Of a stretch of 64,000 nucleotides of DNA, positions 33,851 to 46,139 are shown in pieces (the first letter of the stretch is position 1; each line of letters begins with the position of its first letter). Below the pieces are notes generated by a model that did not search any database, was not told where the DNA came from, and worked only from the letters and a program-made list of their open reading frames with translations. Source of the DNA: Trichopria drosophilae. Its lineage: Eukaryota; Arthropoda; Insecta; Hymenoptera; Diapriidae. A program made the translations under genes and the position numbers. Location of the stretch: NCBI GenBank assembly GCA_030407085.1, contig CM059586.1:27329501-27393500 (forward strand), in the 5' to 3' direction.

Positions 33851-34989
33851 AATGATGTAATGAGGTTAAAAATTGCTTAAGATATTTATTAAATAAGTTT
33901 CGTAACTGCCAGTACGTTAAAGTAACATGTATGACTGTATTGTTTGATTGATTTTAAGATATCGATGTCATGTGATTGATTAATCGATAATTGACAATAC
34001 CAATCATTCTAACAATTTTTCGATTTTTAAAAATATTTGTTTTATTTTTGGGCAACCACACAACGAATAAGGGTAATATTTTTTCGGATGCATATGTTAG
34101 CTCGCACGTATCATTGAAGCAATTGGCTTAATGGATTTTGATGAGTGAAGTATCAAATTATTCATTTTGACAAGACGAGTTTTTCAGGCTTTGTAATTAT
34201 ATTTTAAAATGCAAAATGCATATGAGTACAAAACAAATGTTGATTATACTGTATTTCACTGGAGATTTACACAAGAAAAAAAATCAAAATGATGTCAGAA
34301 ATAACAGAATAATATCAGTATTTTTTTTTCAATAATTTATTGCACTATTTTTATTTGCTTTTTTAATTTTGTAGAAAGTCTCGCATACAATAACCACTTT
34401 TGAAATTTCACCAAAATTATAGATACTTCGCTGCAATCAAATTTAGTGTTATCACTTTACAGAATCTTCATATTAAACAATTTTAAAATGACCAAAGAAG
34501 CAATTCACCAAATGCACTGTTTTCTATCCCCTTAATTATTAATAAATATTAAATCTTTATAAAAATTGTATGCTGAGGTTTATAACAAAATAGCACCTAC
34601 ACAGGTAGTTATAGCTCCACGTCCGGAAAAGATTCTTCTCTAATTTTAACGGGTTGAAAAAGCTCGAGAAAGATGGTATTTTTATATTAATTATTGCAAA
34701 AATGGACGTTTGAAGAAAAAATTGCTTTTTTCTTTACAAATAATATGTAGTAAAGATATATATAATGCATGAAATATGCAACAACATGGAATCAGTCGAT
34801 CTATAAAGAATTGAGAGTTGTGTTTCCGGTCGTGCAGAAAAAAATAATTTTGAGAAAATCAGGTTTAAACTTATTTATGAAAACTTTTCCACCATATAAA
34901 CAATGCTGTATCTTATTTTCAAGACCCTCCCGGGGAAATACGTATCCTTTAACAATGAGAACTTTCGAAATAGATATTATGTCAACGTA
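33851..34989. other. A+T-rich DNA, no feature recognised
   Basis: The 73-codon plus frame at 34769-34990 has no recognisable domain. No inverted ends. Confidence 0.4.
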
Positions 34990-35480
34990 AATAGGATGAC
35001 ACTATATGTAAATGGCAATAAAAATAACTCCAAATGTGTCATGATAATTTGTTGTGTTCCTCAAAAATCAAAATAACGGATCCAATATTTCCAACAAACT
35101 TTTCGAAATTCGGCTCACATTGAACTCGTTATTGTCTTGGCTACTTTTCAAGAAAAACAGAACAGAATGCCCTAAAATAAGATTGTTTACTTCTTTGATC
35201 TTCAATTTGGCCAAAAACTAGGTTCAATTGGTTAATTTGGTCTACATATTTGGATTCTGCGAAAACATCCTATCACAACTGACACTTACTGGTGGGTGGA
35301 ACAACATTTTTGTGTAAATGCCGATAATCGAATTTTTCCTCCTTTGTCCTTCAATATCTAAAAAACGAGAGCCAATTGGATAATTTGGCGGTCACATTTA
35401 GATTCTGGAGCAAAAATCTATCAGAATCGACTCTTACTTAGAGGGCAACAACATGTTGTCTGGGTTATCTTTAATGACGT
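34990..35480. repeat. Decayed dispersed repeat with internal duplication
   Basis: The block AAAATCAAAATAACGGATCC then AATAT is a decayed form of the AAAATGGC..GATCCAATATGG repeat of 6156-7114. Downstream, a unit of about 148 bp is duplicated: TTTGATCTTCAATTTGGCCA..TCAATTGGTTAATTTGG from 35195, and TTTGTCCTTCAATATCTAAA..CCAATTGGATAATTTGG from 35343. Both copies continue with TTTAGATTCTG/TTTGGATTCTG and ACTTAC words. Confidence 0.6.
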
Positions 35481-36219
35481 CTCCGCTAGTTGGAAACAAT
35501 CGCGATATGGACGAATGTTCATAACAAGTTTTAAGTTCCATTATAGGTTATACTTTTTCCTAATAATAGAATATTTTTTCTATTATAGACACAATGAGAT
35601 AAATACTTATCGGACAATATGTAGACTGGTGCAACTGCTTGTGAACTAGTGTAAGAGATAAACATTCTTCTCCTTAACTTTTTTCATCAATCCGTATATC
35701 TCAATGAAAGTTTTGTCGAGTTTAAAACAGGACTTGATATTGATCCGTTTCACGAACTTCGTTGTTTGATCATGGGTACAAAGACTACCACTCTTTTGTC
35801 GTAACTTTATTGTTTATTGATGAAAGGACTCGCACGAAACGTGTAAATATTAGTGCAAGATGTGGAACATCAAATTCAATTGTCATTTGTCAAATGGAAT
35901 AACTTTTAGTCTGTAAATGGATTGGAAAACTTACAAGTTCATTATGTAGGTTATTTTACATTAAAGAAGATTTCATAATTTAAATAAACAACATAAATTT
36001 AAATTTTTTACAATTGAATGCCAAACTTGATGCAATCCATATGTTATTGAGAATTTGCTTACGTCGAAATAATACGGAGGGATATTAAGTAATAGTTTTG
36101 ATTCCATAACGTCGTAACAGACGTAAAATATGATTCACTTAATATATTGTAAAATAAAAAGACTAAATCTTCCATTCGGTTTCCTTTTTTAGGTTATAAC
36201 TGAATTCTCTTAAAAATCA
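35481..36219. other. A+T-rich DNA, no feature recognised
   Basis: No coding frame, RNA gene or repeat ends seen. Confidence 0.4.
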
Positions 36220-36385
36220 CTACTCGGGGGTCGCAAATTACGAATCGGATATCTAGTTTTCGAAATTTAAAATGGCGGCTCCAATATGGTGGACGAATTT
36301 TGTAAAACCAACTGGATTCTCTTGACACTTACTACTCGCCGGTTTTCCAAATCGCTGATTACGAATCTGTGTATCATTCTGTGTA
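36220..36385. repeat. Decayed AAAATGGCGGCTCCAATATGG repeat fragment
   Basis: CGGGGGTCGCAAATTACGAA, AAATTTAAAATGGCGGCTCC then AATATGG, and TCGCTGATTACGAATCTGTG are the same blocks as in the TTAA element at 6156-7114. No TTAA borders remain. Confidence 0.65.
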
Positions 36386-37816
36386 ATCCGAATCTGTGTA
36401 TCTACAGTAGCGTTCAGGCGTCAAATAATGACTACTAATCTGTACGAAAATGAACTTTTGACACCGATTTCTCTTGCCTAGCGTATCCAATCTATCTAAT
36501 TCCTTCCCTCGAACATTTATTATATATTTTTCTTTAATCGACATTAATTTTGAGTAAATCTGTTTGTTAATTCCGTGCATATTTCGTGTATAAAGCCTTG
36601 AAAAATTCCATTTTACATAAGGCACCATGCTAATAGGCACAACATTTTTTTCATAATATCTTAACACTGTGGTATATCTAAACGACTCAAAAATTTCATG
36701 GAATTCATTTTATATTCACATTAACGTTTAGTAATTGATTTGTCGAAATCTGTTTGTTTATTCTTAACCGCATATCATCCTATTTCAAGGTAAAATTCTG
36801 AAGAAAATATCATGAAATTTAGAAAAGTATAATCTTAAAATGTTTATTCGACAATTTTTCAATTTTGCAGGCAGATACATAATTAATTAGCAACCTCAAA
36901 AGAAGTTTCCTTGAAACAGTTTAGATCACTAAAAGCATTGAATACAAAACTGTATACCGTTAGAAAAAATCCTAGAATAATGTAGGAAAATAAATTTTAA
37001 AGCTCAGTAGGGGTAAGCTTAGTTGAAAATTGAAAAAACAAATATTTTCCCTAAAAGAAATGCGCAAAAATGAAATTCTAAAAAATCTACCAAATTACCC
37101 TCATCTCATTCTTGAATCCAATAAAAGTGAAATTTCTTAGCTCTGTAAAATTAATTACACTTTTGTAGATTTGGAATAAATTAGTTATTTAATAATAACA
37201 TATTACTGAATTATTGAACTTTTAAATGAGAAAATATATTCCAACGCTTACCACACCACATTTCTGGCTGAATTATTGAAATTAACAAACTGCATATATT
37301 TAATGGTTTCATTCGCCTTTTATTTGTATTCATAAATGGTATATCATGCATATAAAATGCTGTCGAGAATAGAAATAATTATTAAATAAAACAATTTCTG
37401 CATATGTTTCGATTAAATGCGAGAAAGAATTTCTTTAGGTCGGAAAATTGGAGTTCCTCACTGCATGAAATTATTTTCGTTCGTTTAAAAATAAATATTA
37501 TATAAACGCTAATATTCTGTAGTAACAAATTAATATGCAATAATAATTATAAATACTCGCAGATACTACGGCTTATTAAGCAACTTTGAATAATAATTTC
37601 GTTATTAATACGTACCTATTTATTCTTTCTTTATATCACCATTATTTTTCTATTTTACACAAAACCATGGCCCTATACAAAAAAAAGTAGTTGATTTCGT
37701 TTAAAAGAATCTTAAACTTGCCTATAACGAAGGGCTATCGATGAACCATTGGTCTAGAATAGCTTCTAAATTTCATAAAACTGAACTTCAATGAATATAA
37801 ATCTTTTTGAAGAAAT
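36386..37816. other. No feature recognised
   Basis: A 97-codon minus frame (36374-36667) is the longest, with MLRYYEKNVVPISMVPYVKW at its start and then basic residues, but no family is recognised and its upstream region is featureless. Left uncalled. Confidence 0.4.
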
Positions 37817-39129
37817 TTAACCCATTAACGCTCAGACGGACGAATTGTCAGCATTAGTTTGAACATCGATAATTTGTATATAAATGCCTTTAGAAAAATA
37901 TGAACTGTACCGTTTCTAACGTAAAATTGTATGCTCTTGCAGAATCTTTCAATAGAATTTCGAGAAAATGAACCGCAAAAAAGTTATACACGTTTTTCTG
38001 TTAAAAAACATTGTTTTTACGTTTTGTTTTTCACAAAAACATCACTTTCACCTCGAAATGGCGTTGGGAACATATCTAAGTTCAAAATATCGCGTCCATG
38101 GACCCCCAGGATTAAAATGTACCATATCTGAATTCATAATTCAAGATGGCAGTTTTCAAAATGGCTCCTAGAAGCTCAAAATTCTTTTTAAAACTTAACC
38201 ATTTTTTTCTTAAAAACTATGGACTTTAGAGAAAATTTTCTAAGAACAACAATGCTTTGGAATGAGTCAAAGAATACTCTCAAATTTTATCAGCATGCAA
38301 TAATGCACTACTTGATTTTTCAAAAATTTGAAAAATCGAAATTTTGAAAAAAGTTATTTTAAAAATTTGAGTAGGTTCTTTAAATAGTTCTAAAATATTT
38401 TTATTCTAAGAAAATTTTTTCTAATGCCTATAGTTTCCAAGAAAATAAATTATTAGTCTTGAAATATAGAAAAGTTTAATAATTTATTTTCATGAAAACT
38501 ATAGACTTTACAGAAAATTTCCTTAGAACAAAAATATCTTAGAATTATTTAAAGAAGCTACTCAAATTTTTTTCAGATATTTTAAATGCTTTTTTTCAAA
38601 ATTTCGATTTTTCGAATTTTTGAAAAATCAAACAGTGTATTATTGCATGTTGATAAAATTTGAGAGAATTCTTGGACTTATTCCAAAGCATTGTTGTTCT
38701 TAGAAAATTTTCTCTAAAGTGTATAGTTTTTAAGAAAAAAAATGGTTAAGTTTTAAAAAGAATTTTGAGCTTCTAGGCGCCATTTCGAAAACTTCCATGT
38801 TAAATTATGAATTCTGTTATGGTACATTTTAATCCTGGAGGTCCATGGACGCGATATATTCAACTTGGATATATATCCCAACACAATTTCGAGGTGAAAG
38901 TGATGTTAAACTGAAAAGCAAAATGTAAAAAACAATGCTTTTAAAAAGAAAAACGTGCATAGCTTTTTTTCGGTTTATTTTATCGAGATTTTATTGAAAG
39001 ATTCCGAAAGGGCATACAATTTTACGTTGGAAACAGTGGAGCTCAAATGTTTCTAAAGGGATTTATATACAAATTATCGATGTTCAAACTGATACTGAAA
39101 ATCCGTCCGTCTGAGCGTTAATGGGTTAA
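37817..39129. mobile_element. Giant TTAA-flanked foldback element (1.3 kb)
   Basis: TTAACCCATTAACGCTCAGA then CGGACG on the left is mirrored exactly by CGTCCGTCTGAGCGTTAATG then GGTTAA on the right. Complementarity can be followed almost to the centre at about 38460. Examples are ACATCGATAATTTGTATATA (37863) with TATACAAATTATCGATGT (39066), CGCGTCCATGGACCCCCAGG (38092) with CCTGGAGGTCCATGGACGCG (38836), and TATGGACTTTAGAGAAAATT (38218) with AATTTTCTCTAAAGTGTATA (38706). Each arm is about 640 bp with a loop of a few tens of bases. TTAA target and CCC ends fit a piggyBac-type non-autonomous element, related to 9294-9691. The 66- and 67-codon frames at 37931-38171 are by-products. Confidence 0.85.
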
Positions 39130-39505
39130 AACAGTATTAATAAATTATACATTTACATTTTTTTACTTGATTCAATGTATACACCAACATTTTTACAGGT
39201 ATTGTATGTTTATAAATTTGCAAAAATGTGGAAATCGTATTTTATGCAAAAGTGTCAAGAAACACCGATATTATTTGATTTTAGTTTTCATTTACGCAAT
39301 GAAATTTTAATTTTTAATATTAAAAATTCTGAAAAAAATGTTGATAAAGCATACATTCAAAAGTGTTGGTATATAATTGAACTGCTATATTAATTTTTTG
39401 ATATTCATACCGCAAAAGTCATTTTTACCTTTTAGGCCGTAAAATCTGATTTTATCAGGCGTAAGAATTAACCTAATCGCAAGTTGATATAAATATTAGT
39501 ATACC
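39130..39505. other. No feature recognised
   Basis: A+T-rich sequence with a 72-codon plus frame (39175-39393) of no recognisable family. Confidence 0.4.
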
Positions 39506-39696
39506 ATGAGTGAAGATCATAATTGCAGCAACACGGAGTTCTTCACCCGCAAAATCGAAGCATATGTCTAAAAAATGTTACGGCGAATTTTGTAAATGGC
39601 AAACTACACACAAGACGACATCAGTTGAAGAAGTAGTTTTATCGGCGTATTTTAATGAAATGTCTTCAAAGTTAAACTTAGCGACGCTTTGGTCTA
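39506..39696 (+). pseudogene. Crypton/tyrosine-recombinase-like protein, N-terminal fragment
   Basis: From the ATG at 39506 one frame reads MSEDHNCSNTEFF before stopping. A second frame, overlapping from 39510, carries SPAKSKHMSKKCYGEFCKW, then VLSAYFNEMS and LATLWS. The sequence 'P-A-K-S-K-H...Y..F..W......T....V..A(Y)F.E.S......(S/A)(S/T)LWS' is, from memory, the start of the SAM-like DNA-binding domain of Crypton-derived tyrosine recombinase proteins and their relatives in insects (usually followed by YSML). The reading ends exactly where the MITE at 39697 begins, and no catalytic domain follows. Frameshifted and truncated, hence non-functional. Confidence 0.5.
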
Positions 39697-40009
39697 CACG
39701 GAGAAAAATGACTCCGCTGGATTAACTGATTCATATCAGCTAAAATTTTCGGCTGGAATTGCCGAAAATATATGCAATTTTAGCTGTTTTGATTCGGCTA
39801 ATGTAGCCTTAACCCTACTCAATTCGCGCTTAGCTCTAAATTTTCGCTACATTAGCAGATTTGTTCCGTTAAATTTGCGGACTTTTTCAGTAAATTTAGC
39901 TGAAATTATCGGCTATCCCTAACGGAATTCCAACAGCTGTCCCTACAGGATAAAATTGGTAGAATCTGCGGATTTTTCGGCTGATTTTGCTGATTATTTT
40001 TCTCCGTGT
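39697..40009. mobile_element. MITE with ACACGGAGAAAA ends, TAC borders
   Basis: CTACACGGAGAAAAATGACT on the left is mirrored by ATTATTTTTCTCCGTGTACT on the right, with TAC at both borders (39695-39697 and 40009-40011), a likely TA-type duplication. The interior carries repeated CGGCTGAT/ATCAGC and TTTTCGCTACATTAGC words in both orientations. No coding capacity. It splits the recombinase-like fragment from its former downstream sequence. Confidence 0.75.
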
Positions 40010-40080
40010 ACTCTCTCAATCTGAATCAGCGAAATCAGCGAAAACCGCTCCGAATCAGCGTATATACGGTGCAAATCAGC

Positions 40081-40557
40081 GATAAGTATACCAAGGAAGG
40101 AACAAGGAAACGATTCATCGGGCCCGAACCTACCTGTGGAATAACGAAAAACACAATAGAGAAAACTCTTAATATATGGGCTTAAATCATGTGGAACCAC
40201 ATCACCACAAGATATGAGCACTCCAAAGCACCGATAAGAGGTTTCAACACAAAGGACCAAAAGGAACTACTAGATCTTAGTAGAATAAAACTGAAAAATA
40301 TCGTCAGTACACTAATTGGTCATTGCAAATTACGCAAACACATGTACAACATGGGGATCCCAAATAGCAAAGAATGTAGATTATGTGAGTTCAAAGATGA
40401 AACTCTACTCCACATTCTAACCGATTGTGAAGTCTTATGTCACAAAAGAATGATGATCTTAGGAGACTACCTACTGAAACCAGAAGAGATCAAAACAATT
40501 CTGCTACACAAAATCCTTCAATTCATGGAAATGATTGTGTTTAGCAGCGAAATGTAA
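40081..40557 (+). pseudogene. Non-LTR retrotransposon 3' end: RNase H edge and C-terminal zinc motif
   Basis: One frame starting near 40081 reads DKYTKEGTRKRFIGPEPTCG and further to a stop just before the ATG at 40189. The same frame then stays open for 122 codons: TGHCKLRKHMYNMGIPN-like sequence (here IGHCKLRKHMYNMGI), then CRLCEFKDETLLHILTDC. 'ADK.A..G....FIGPEP.CG' at the end of RNase H and 'GHC.(L/V)..H...(G)I....CR.C....E(T)..H.L..C' are typical of RNase H-bearing non-LTR elements (I/R1/LOA-type groups). Endonuclease and reverse transcriptase are absent: a 5'-truncated copy with an internal stop. The 3' tail is not clearly defined. Confidence 0.8.
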
Positions 40558-41518
40558 TTTAATGCGGCCGACACAATAGGTTACAGAAAAGGTAACCGTG
40601 GTGTCACAGGGTGTAACTGCCCAGCCGATTATACGTATATGTATATCAGTGAAAAGTTTCATTATTTTACATGAATTTTGAAAAAATTTGCAAAATTAAA
40701 AAACACGAGAAATAAAAACTTCCTCTACATAAAATGAAACTTTTCTTTCATAGAAAAGATCCAAAATAACTATCAGTATCGCCAGATGAATCGAAGAGCA
40801 AAAATGATGAAATGTCAAACCGGAACTTAAAAGCCGCCATCAAAAATTTAAAATGAAACGAAAAAGACAAAAGTTAAACATGCCACGTGGGAAATTGAAA
40901 GGACAAAAATTACACTGCAATGCGTAATCAGCACGGATAACAGAATACCGCATTTGAGGCTCACGCGGTCCGTTAAACATTTCATGAAGATTTCGAGTAC
41001 TACGGATGAGGTGTTTCGGAACTCGTCGAACTAGCATTTCTGTTCATCGACATAGGTTACTCGGTCGGTTCGTCACTGTACACATGCAAACGTTGACGCT
41101 GACCGAGATTCATTTTATTAAATTTAAATGCACGGAACTGATCCGAATTTAAACAAATCAAGGAAAAGGCTGGTTTCATTTATTAAAACTATTTTTAATT
41201 AATTTTCAAAATAATTTCATCATATTTATGAAAAAATGATAAAAATAGTTTTTTTTCGTTTTTGTCAAATAACGTAGTTAATTATCAGAACAATGAAGAA
41301 GCTTATTGTACATACTATTACCCTCATAGGTGTCAAGACACTTATTTGATTTAGGAGCTACAGAAATATTGTAATGTTATATAGATTTATTCTAAAAGTA
41401 TAATATTTTATTAAATTATTATACTATTATTGGGAATTTGAAATTATACTTGTATTAATTATAACAGATGAACCTAATTTCTAATTCTATGCTGAAAAAA
41501 TAATGTAGTGGTTTTAAT
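40558..41518. other. No feature recognised
   Basis: The first part is probably the retrotransposon's 3' untranslated end (GTGGTGTCACAGGGTGTAAC near 40600). The patch 40900-41100 is less A+T-rich but without domain-bearing frames. Confidence 0.4.
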
Positions 41519-41640
41519 AGTAAACATTTTTTCCGCCCGGTGACGCTCATCTTTATCAGCGGGCGCAATCGGGCACTTTCCGCCCCCTTTTGGGGGCAGA
41601 AACTTCGCTGTTCGTACTGGTGATACAAAATAATATTTTA
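41519..41640. repeat. G+C-rich patch with perfect hairpin
   Basis: In an A+T-rich setting, TTCCGCCCGGTGACGCTCAT, GGGCGCAATCGGGCAC and the exact hairpin GCCCCC-TTTT-GGGGGC (41582-41597) occur within about 120 bp. A GGGCGCAA-containing hairpin also occurs at 45835. Probably a fragment of a G+C-rich repeat. Confidence 0.5.
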
Positions 41641-41749
41641 CTTATTTCAAGTAAATGGTTTCTTTGAATAGGCACAACAAAATATTTATTGGAAAGATTA
41701 TTCACTGTGTACATGAAAAAAAAATTCCGCGATTAAAATTAATATTTAG

Positions 41750-42359
41750 TTAACCCTTTGCGCCATAATGGTACACTGAGCGTCCCATCTTTCATTCGTT
41801 GGTTATTTGCGTCTTAAAAATCAGTTTCTCATATTTCTGAGGTCGCAACTTGTTTTCTACATGTCTAAGGCATTTATTTAACAAATGCAAATTATTATAT
41901 GTCTTAACATACTACAGTTAATTAATTATAATCAAATATATATATATATATAAAATTAGCCATTTTTTGAAAAAAAAAATCGTTTCTGGAAAATAATCCC
42001 GTATATATGTATGTGACAAACTTGTTGTCACATTTTCAAAATTCAAAATGACGGATCCAAAACCTTGATAGATAGAAGATAGATTTTAAATATCGAATTC
42101 GTGTACAAAATTTGGATTCGCCATTTTAAATTTCTAAAATCTCACAACGGATCCACAATCAGCGTCCCCGAAAACTCCTGAGTGTCGAGTTTCAATGTAG
42201 ATCAGACAAGATTTCAGAATTTGTCGGCCATATTGGAACCGCCATTTTTAATTTCGAAAATCTGAGTACGAATTCGTAATCAGCGACCCCGAAAAAACCC
42301 TGAGTAACAAGTATTGAGTCAATTGGACGAAAAGAAAAATTCGTGGCTCAAAAGGTTAA
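41750..42359. mobile_element. TTAA-flanked element with AAAATGACGGATCC repeats
   Basis: TTAACCCTTTGCGCC on the left is matched by GGCTCAAAAGGTTAA on the right. Inside are TTCAAAATTCAAAATGACGG then ATCCAAAA and, inverted, TTTGTCGGCCATATTGGAAC then CGCCATTTTTAATTTCG and CGTAATCAGCGACCCCGAAA. This is the same interior as in 6156-7114 with different terminal bases after TTAACCC. No transposase. Confidence 0.65.
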
Positions 42360-43544
42360 TTCCACAAAATATTTCATTTGTTCAAGACTGTTTTGTTTAA
42401 GCTGTTAATATTAATATTTAATTGTTCCAAATCAATCGTGATCTGCTTTTAGATAAATTCAAATTCAAAAACTATCAGCGATGAAGGTAAAATACGAGGC
42501 TCTGAAATGATTTAAAATTATTCTTATCTTTAACATTTATTATTAAAAAATGACCGTCATAACCACGAATAACAGTGTTAGTATTGAAAGCTGCGGTAAA
42601 AAATATATACATCACCATCAATATTCTATCGTTATTCACACTTTGCAAGATAAACTCCATTTGTTTGGATTTTTATTTATAAAATATATTTTTCTGATTT
42701 ATAAATTTATAAAATAAAAAACATGAAATGAATATCCGACATCAATTATTGCAATGCATTGGAGAGAATAAACGTAGCCGCCAGCTAATTTTGCATTGTT
42801 ATATTCGAACTCGCTTGGAAAAACACAAAAATGTGCAGTTGATACTTTTTCCTGCATTTTTACGGAGAGTATCGACATGTCATATCAATGAAACACGAAA
42901 CTTGAAAACGATATTCCTTGTACTCCAAAAACAATATAGTACATTGAATTACATATTTATTTGAATAGTAACTTGTAAATATTTTGTGGAATAAAATAAA
43001 TAATTTCCTAAACCATGTAAGATTTATTTCAATGGTGAAACATTTGTTTAATATGAGAAAACATTTTCTTAATTAAAGTAAATATTTTCTTGATTCTATT
43101 AACATTAATGTTCACTGGAATGGAAAACTTTTTTTAGAATATATCTTTCCACTTTGTTTAAATAACTGTAGTTAAATACTAAAATCAAATTTATTTAAAC
43201 GTTTTATGATGACGACAGAAACTGCACAGTTTGATTTAATAACTGCACTTCTATTGTAAGTTATTATTAGTTACTATTAAGAAAAATTTGTATTTACAAA
43301 TCACACTTCATTACTTAACCTTACGAGCACTTTTTTTATTCATACTTTTTATTTTTTAAATAATTAAAATATGCTTTTGTTCCAAATTTTTGCTTCTTTA
43401 TTGTGACAAAGTGTTAAAAAATGTAAATACTTACTTTATGTAAACTATACAAATACTAATGTTTGATAATGATAAACATAGTGTAAAAAACTCAGTTTTT
43501 TTATGAAAAGAATGTGTGATTATACTTGTGTGATTTTTTAATCG
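42360..43544. other. A+T-rich DNA, no feature recognised
   Basis: Frames at 42475-42660 (minus) and 42728-42964 (plus) are short and domain-free. ATTTTCTTGATT/AAATATTTT words at about 43060-43100 resemble the interior of the 15033 element but no ends are present. Confidence 0.4.
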
Positions 43545-43721
43545 CAAATGATGAATCTGCCTTTAAGTATTCAAAATCCAAAATAGTGGTTTCCAAGATG
43601 GGGAACGAAAATGTAAAAAGTTACTTCATCTGAAATAAGTAATCAGTATCCCCGAAAACCTTCGATTAATGAATTTCAGCTGCTTTTCGTGTAAAGAAAA
43701 ATGTATGCTTCAAAGGGTTAC
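43545..43721. repeat. Decayed copy of the AAAATGGC / AATCAGCGACCCC repeat
   Basis: ATTCAAAATCCAAAATAGTG, TAAGTAATCAGTATCCCCGA then AAACC, and a terminal CAAAGGGTTA correspond to blocks of the TTAA elements at 6156 and 41750, with many changes. The left border is lost. Confidence 0.5.
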
Positions 43722-45834
43722 AAGTATAAGATGAAGCATGCAATTAACCAAATGATTCAGAGAAGTTAGTTCACAAAATTGATGAAGTTCTCGAATTATA
43801 TTAGTTATTATCAGCTGAAACATTTGGTACAGATAAAAAAGCCAAAGACCTTTCTATATACATGATTACACTTAATAGTAAATTAAAAATGTTTAAAAGA
43901 TAAATTTTTTAAGAACGAGCATTGTCTTTGCGTCATTTTGCGTTTTCCCAGTTATAAACTAATATCGTCAACTTCGTGATCGCAATAATGGCAATATTCT
44001 GAATCATGATTGGTTCAAATTATCGTTATCGCGTGTAACGTCGACGTTATTCTTAATAACGAATTATAGAACTCGGTCAGGGGAATCAAATCACCTGTTA
44101 TCATTCAACGAATAATGAGAAAGGTATAATATACATTATATTTCTAGTTAAACAGATTTAATATAATTAGTAATGAAACTAAACTATCGACTGTTTAAAT
44201 TAAATTGTTCTACGTTTGATTTTTATGTAAGTGGGAAAGGGGAAATGACGAACAGCGAGTAATGCTCAAAAGTCTTACATTTCAATACCTATAATATTGT
44301 CGTAAACACAAAAAATGTATTACTTCACAAAACGATATATAATTTGGAATCGGCTTCTAAAAGATATTGTATTAGCGCATCATTTATGTTCAACAATCGG
44401 GTTTACTTTCATATTTTATTTTTACGATTGAACTCGGTTTCAATGGAGAAAATCGTGAAAATTAAAAAAAAAAAGGCAAAAAATTATGGTATTTTTATTT
44501 TTTTGGTAATATTTTTGTATAAACAATCATTTTTTTGCGTCTTTGTCATCGATAATCAATATATCATACTTGAAAATAGTAGTTAAGGCATCTTTCAAAA
44601 ATTAAAAAAAAATTGTTTTTACTCGAGGAACTAAGCGAACGTTGAGGTACCTGCTCGTCTCTTTATGGAAAAAAGGGTTAATAAGATATGCAAATTATTC
44701 GTAGTCTAAGGAATTTACTAAATTGTGAGGGTAATTGCGAACATGTATACAGTAAGAAGTAAGTGCACTCTTATTTATAAACAGTTTCAGTAATTCAATT
44801 CCTTAATATCAACACGACGAAAACTTAAATGAAGACAATTTTAAAATGAAAATAAGTCCATCATCATAATCACACTTGCTGCACTGTTCTATTTACATAT
44901 CGAAATACTAGTTATGTACACATGATTTAATAGTTTTAAAATGAATACGTAATATTTAGAATAATAAATTCTAAAATGTTTCATACGAACTGACAATTAT
45001 TTTGAGTTACTTACTTTAATAAACTGATTAATTTTGTAGACAAATTTTGGAACAGGCACAATGATTTCAAATGTATTATTTATATCACAAAATTTAATAA
45101 TTAACATTTGGTATTAAGTACTAAAAATAATATTAAGGGAATGACTGGGTGGAATGCAAATTAATTTTAAGGAGATACACCGTTGTGAAATATCGGTATT
45201 ATGAGAGAAGCTGCTTTCCAACCGTTCTATTGAATTATTAATATTTACTGCCTGTATTGAAAAGTAAATGCTGTGTTATGATGGTTTGTATTCAGGGTAA
45301 TCAATAATTTGCACTGGAAACCTGTGAATGTGTAGTTAGAAATAATATTTAAATACGTACTTCAATAAAGCCGTTTCGTAGATGGGCTCTTAAAAAATAT
45401 ACGATGCTTAATTTGCAAAATGCAAATGAAAAATCATTCTGGCAAAAATATCTGTATCACGTTAACAGCTTTAGATATTTATCATACATTATTTCTTACA
45501 TTATAATTTATAAATACGTTTATTTTATTGATCGTCAGTTCTGCATAATTTCAAATATGTCGAGCAAACCTTTAGTAAACCTTCTTTGTTAAATAGGAAA
45601 ATAAGAAGAGCGGATACCTCACAAGAATAAAATTGTTATGAAGCTACTGATTTTAATACTGCATAATTTCCAATATGTCAAATATAAATGTATAAACATT
45701 GATATATAATAAATTATACAAACATAATGAATTATACAAATAACAATCCCATAATATAACGAACATTCACAATAATAGTACATTTCGCCGATGTTCCATA
45801 CGATATTTTTAATACGATGGGCGTAGGGCTGGAT
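43722..45834. other. 2.1 kb without recognisable feature
   Basis: Strongly A+T-rich. The 80-codon plus frame at 44344-44586 is lysine-rich then hydrophobic, as expected of A+T-rich DNA, and has no family. No inverted ends found. Confidence 0.4.
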
Positions 45835-45871
45835 AATTTGCGCCCGAATACTTCACTGCAGGGCGCAAAAT
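45835..45871. repeat. Hairpin AATTTGCGCCC / GGGCGCAAAAT
   Basis: A stem of about 10 bp with a 15-base loop, less A+T-rich than its surroundings. It shares GGGCGCAA with the patch at 41519-41640. Confidence 0.5.
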
Positions 45872-46139
45872 CGAGTTCTACTCCCGGAGTATTGAAAATA
45901 TAATTTAAACCATATCTTTTACTCTATATTAAATATCGTTTGAATAAAAATTGTATTAATATACTTTTTGTATTTAAAACTAATTAATGCTATAAATTAT
46001 AATATTGTAATATAAAATAGTTTACAAACAGTTTACTTCCGGCATACTATAATAAAAAAGACAAAGAAATTTCGTATAGCCATAATTTTCATGGCAAAAA
46101 AGTGTCAGGTTATGAATGTTCATAAAGGAAAATATATAA
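45872..46139. other. A+T-rich DNA, no feature recognised
   Basis: No coding frame or repeat ends. Confidence 0.4.

Noticed and set aside
36374..36667. 97-codon minus-strand frame
   Set aside because: Part of it overlaps the decayed AAAATGGC-type repeat at 36220-36385 and no family is recognised.
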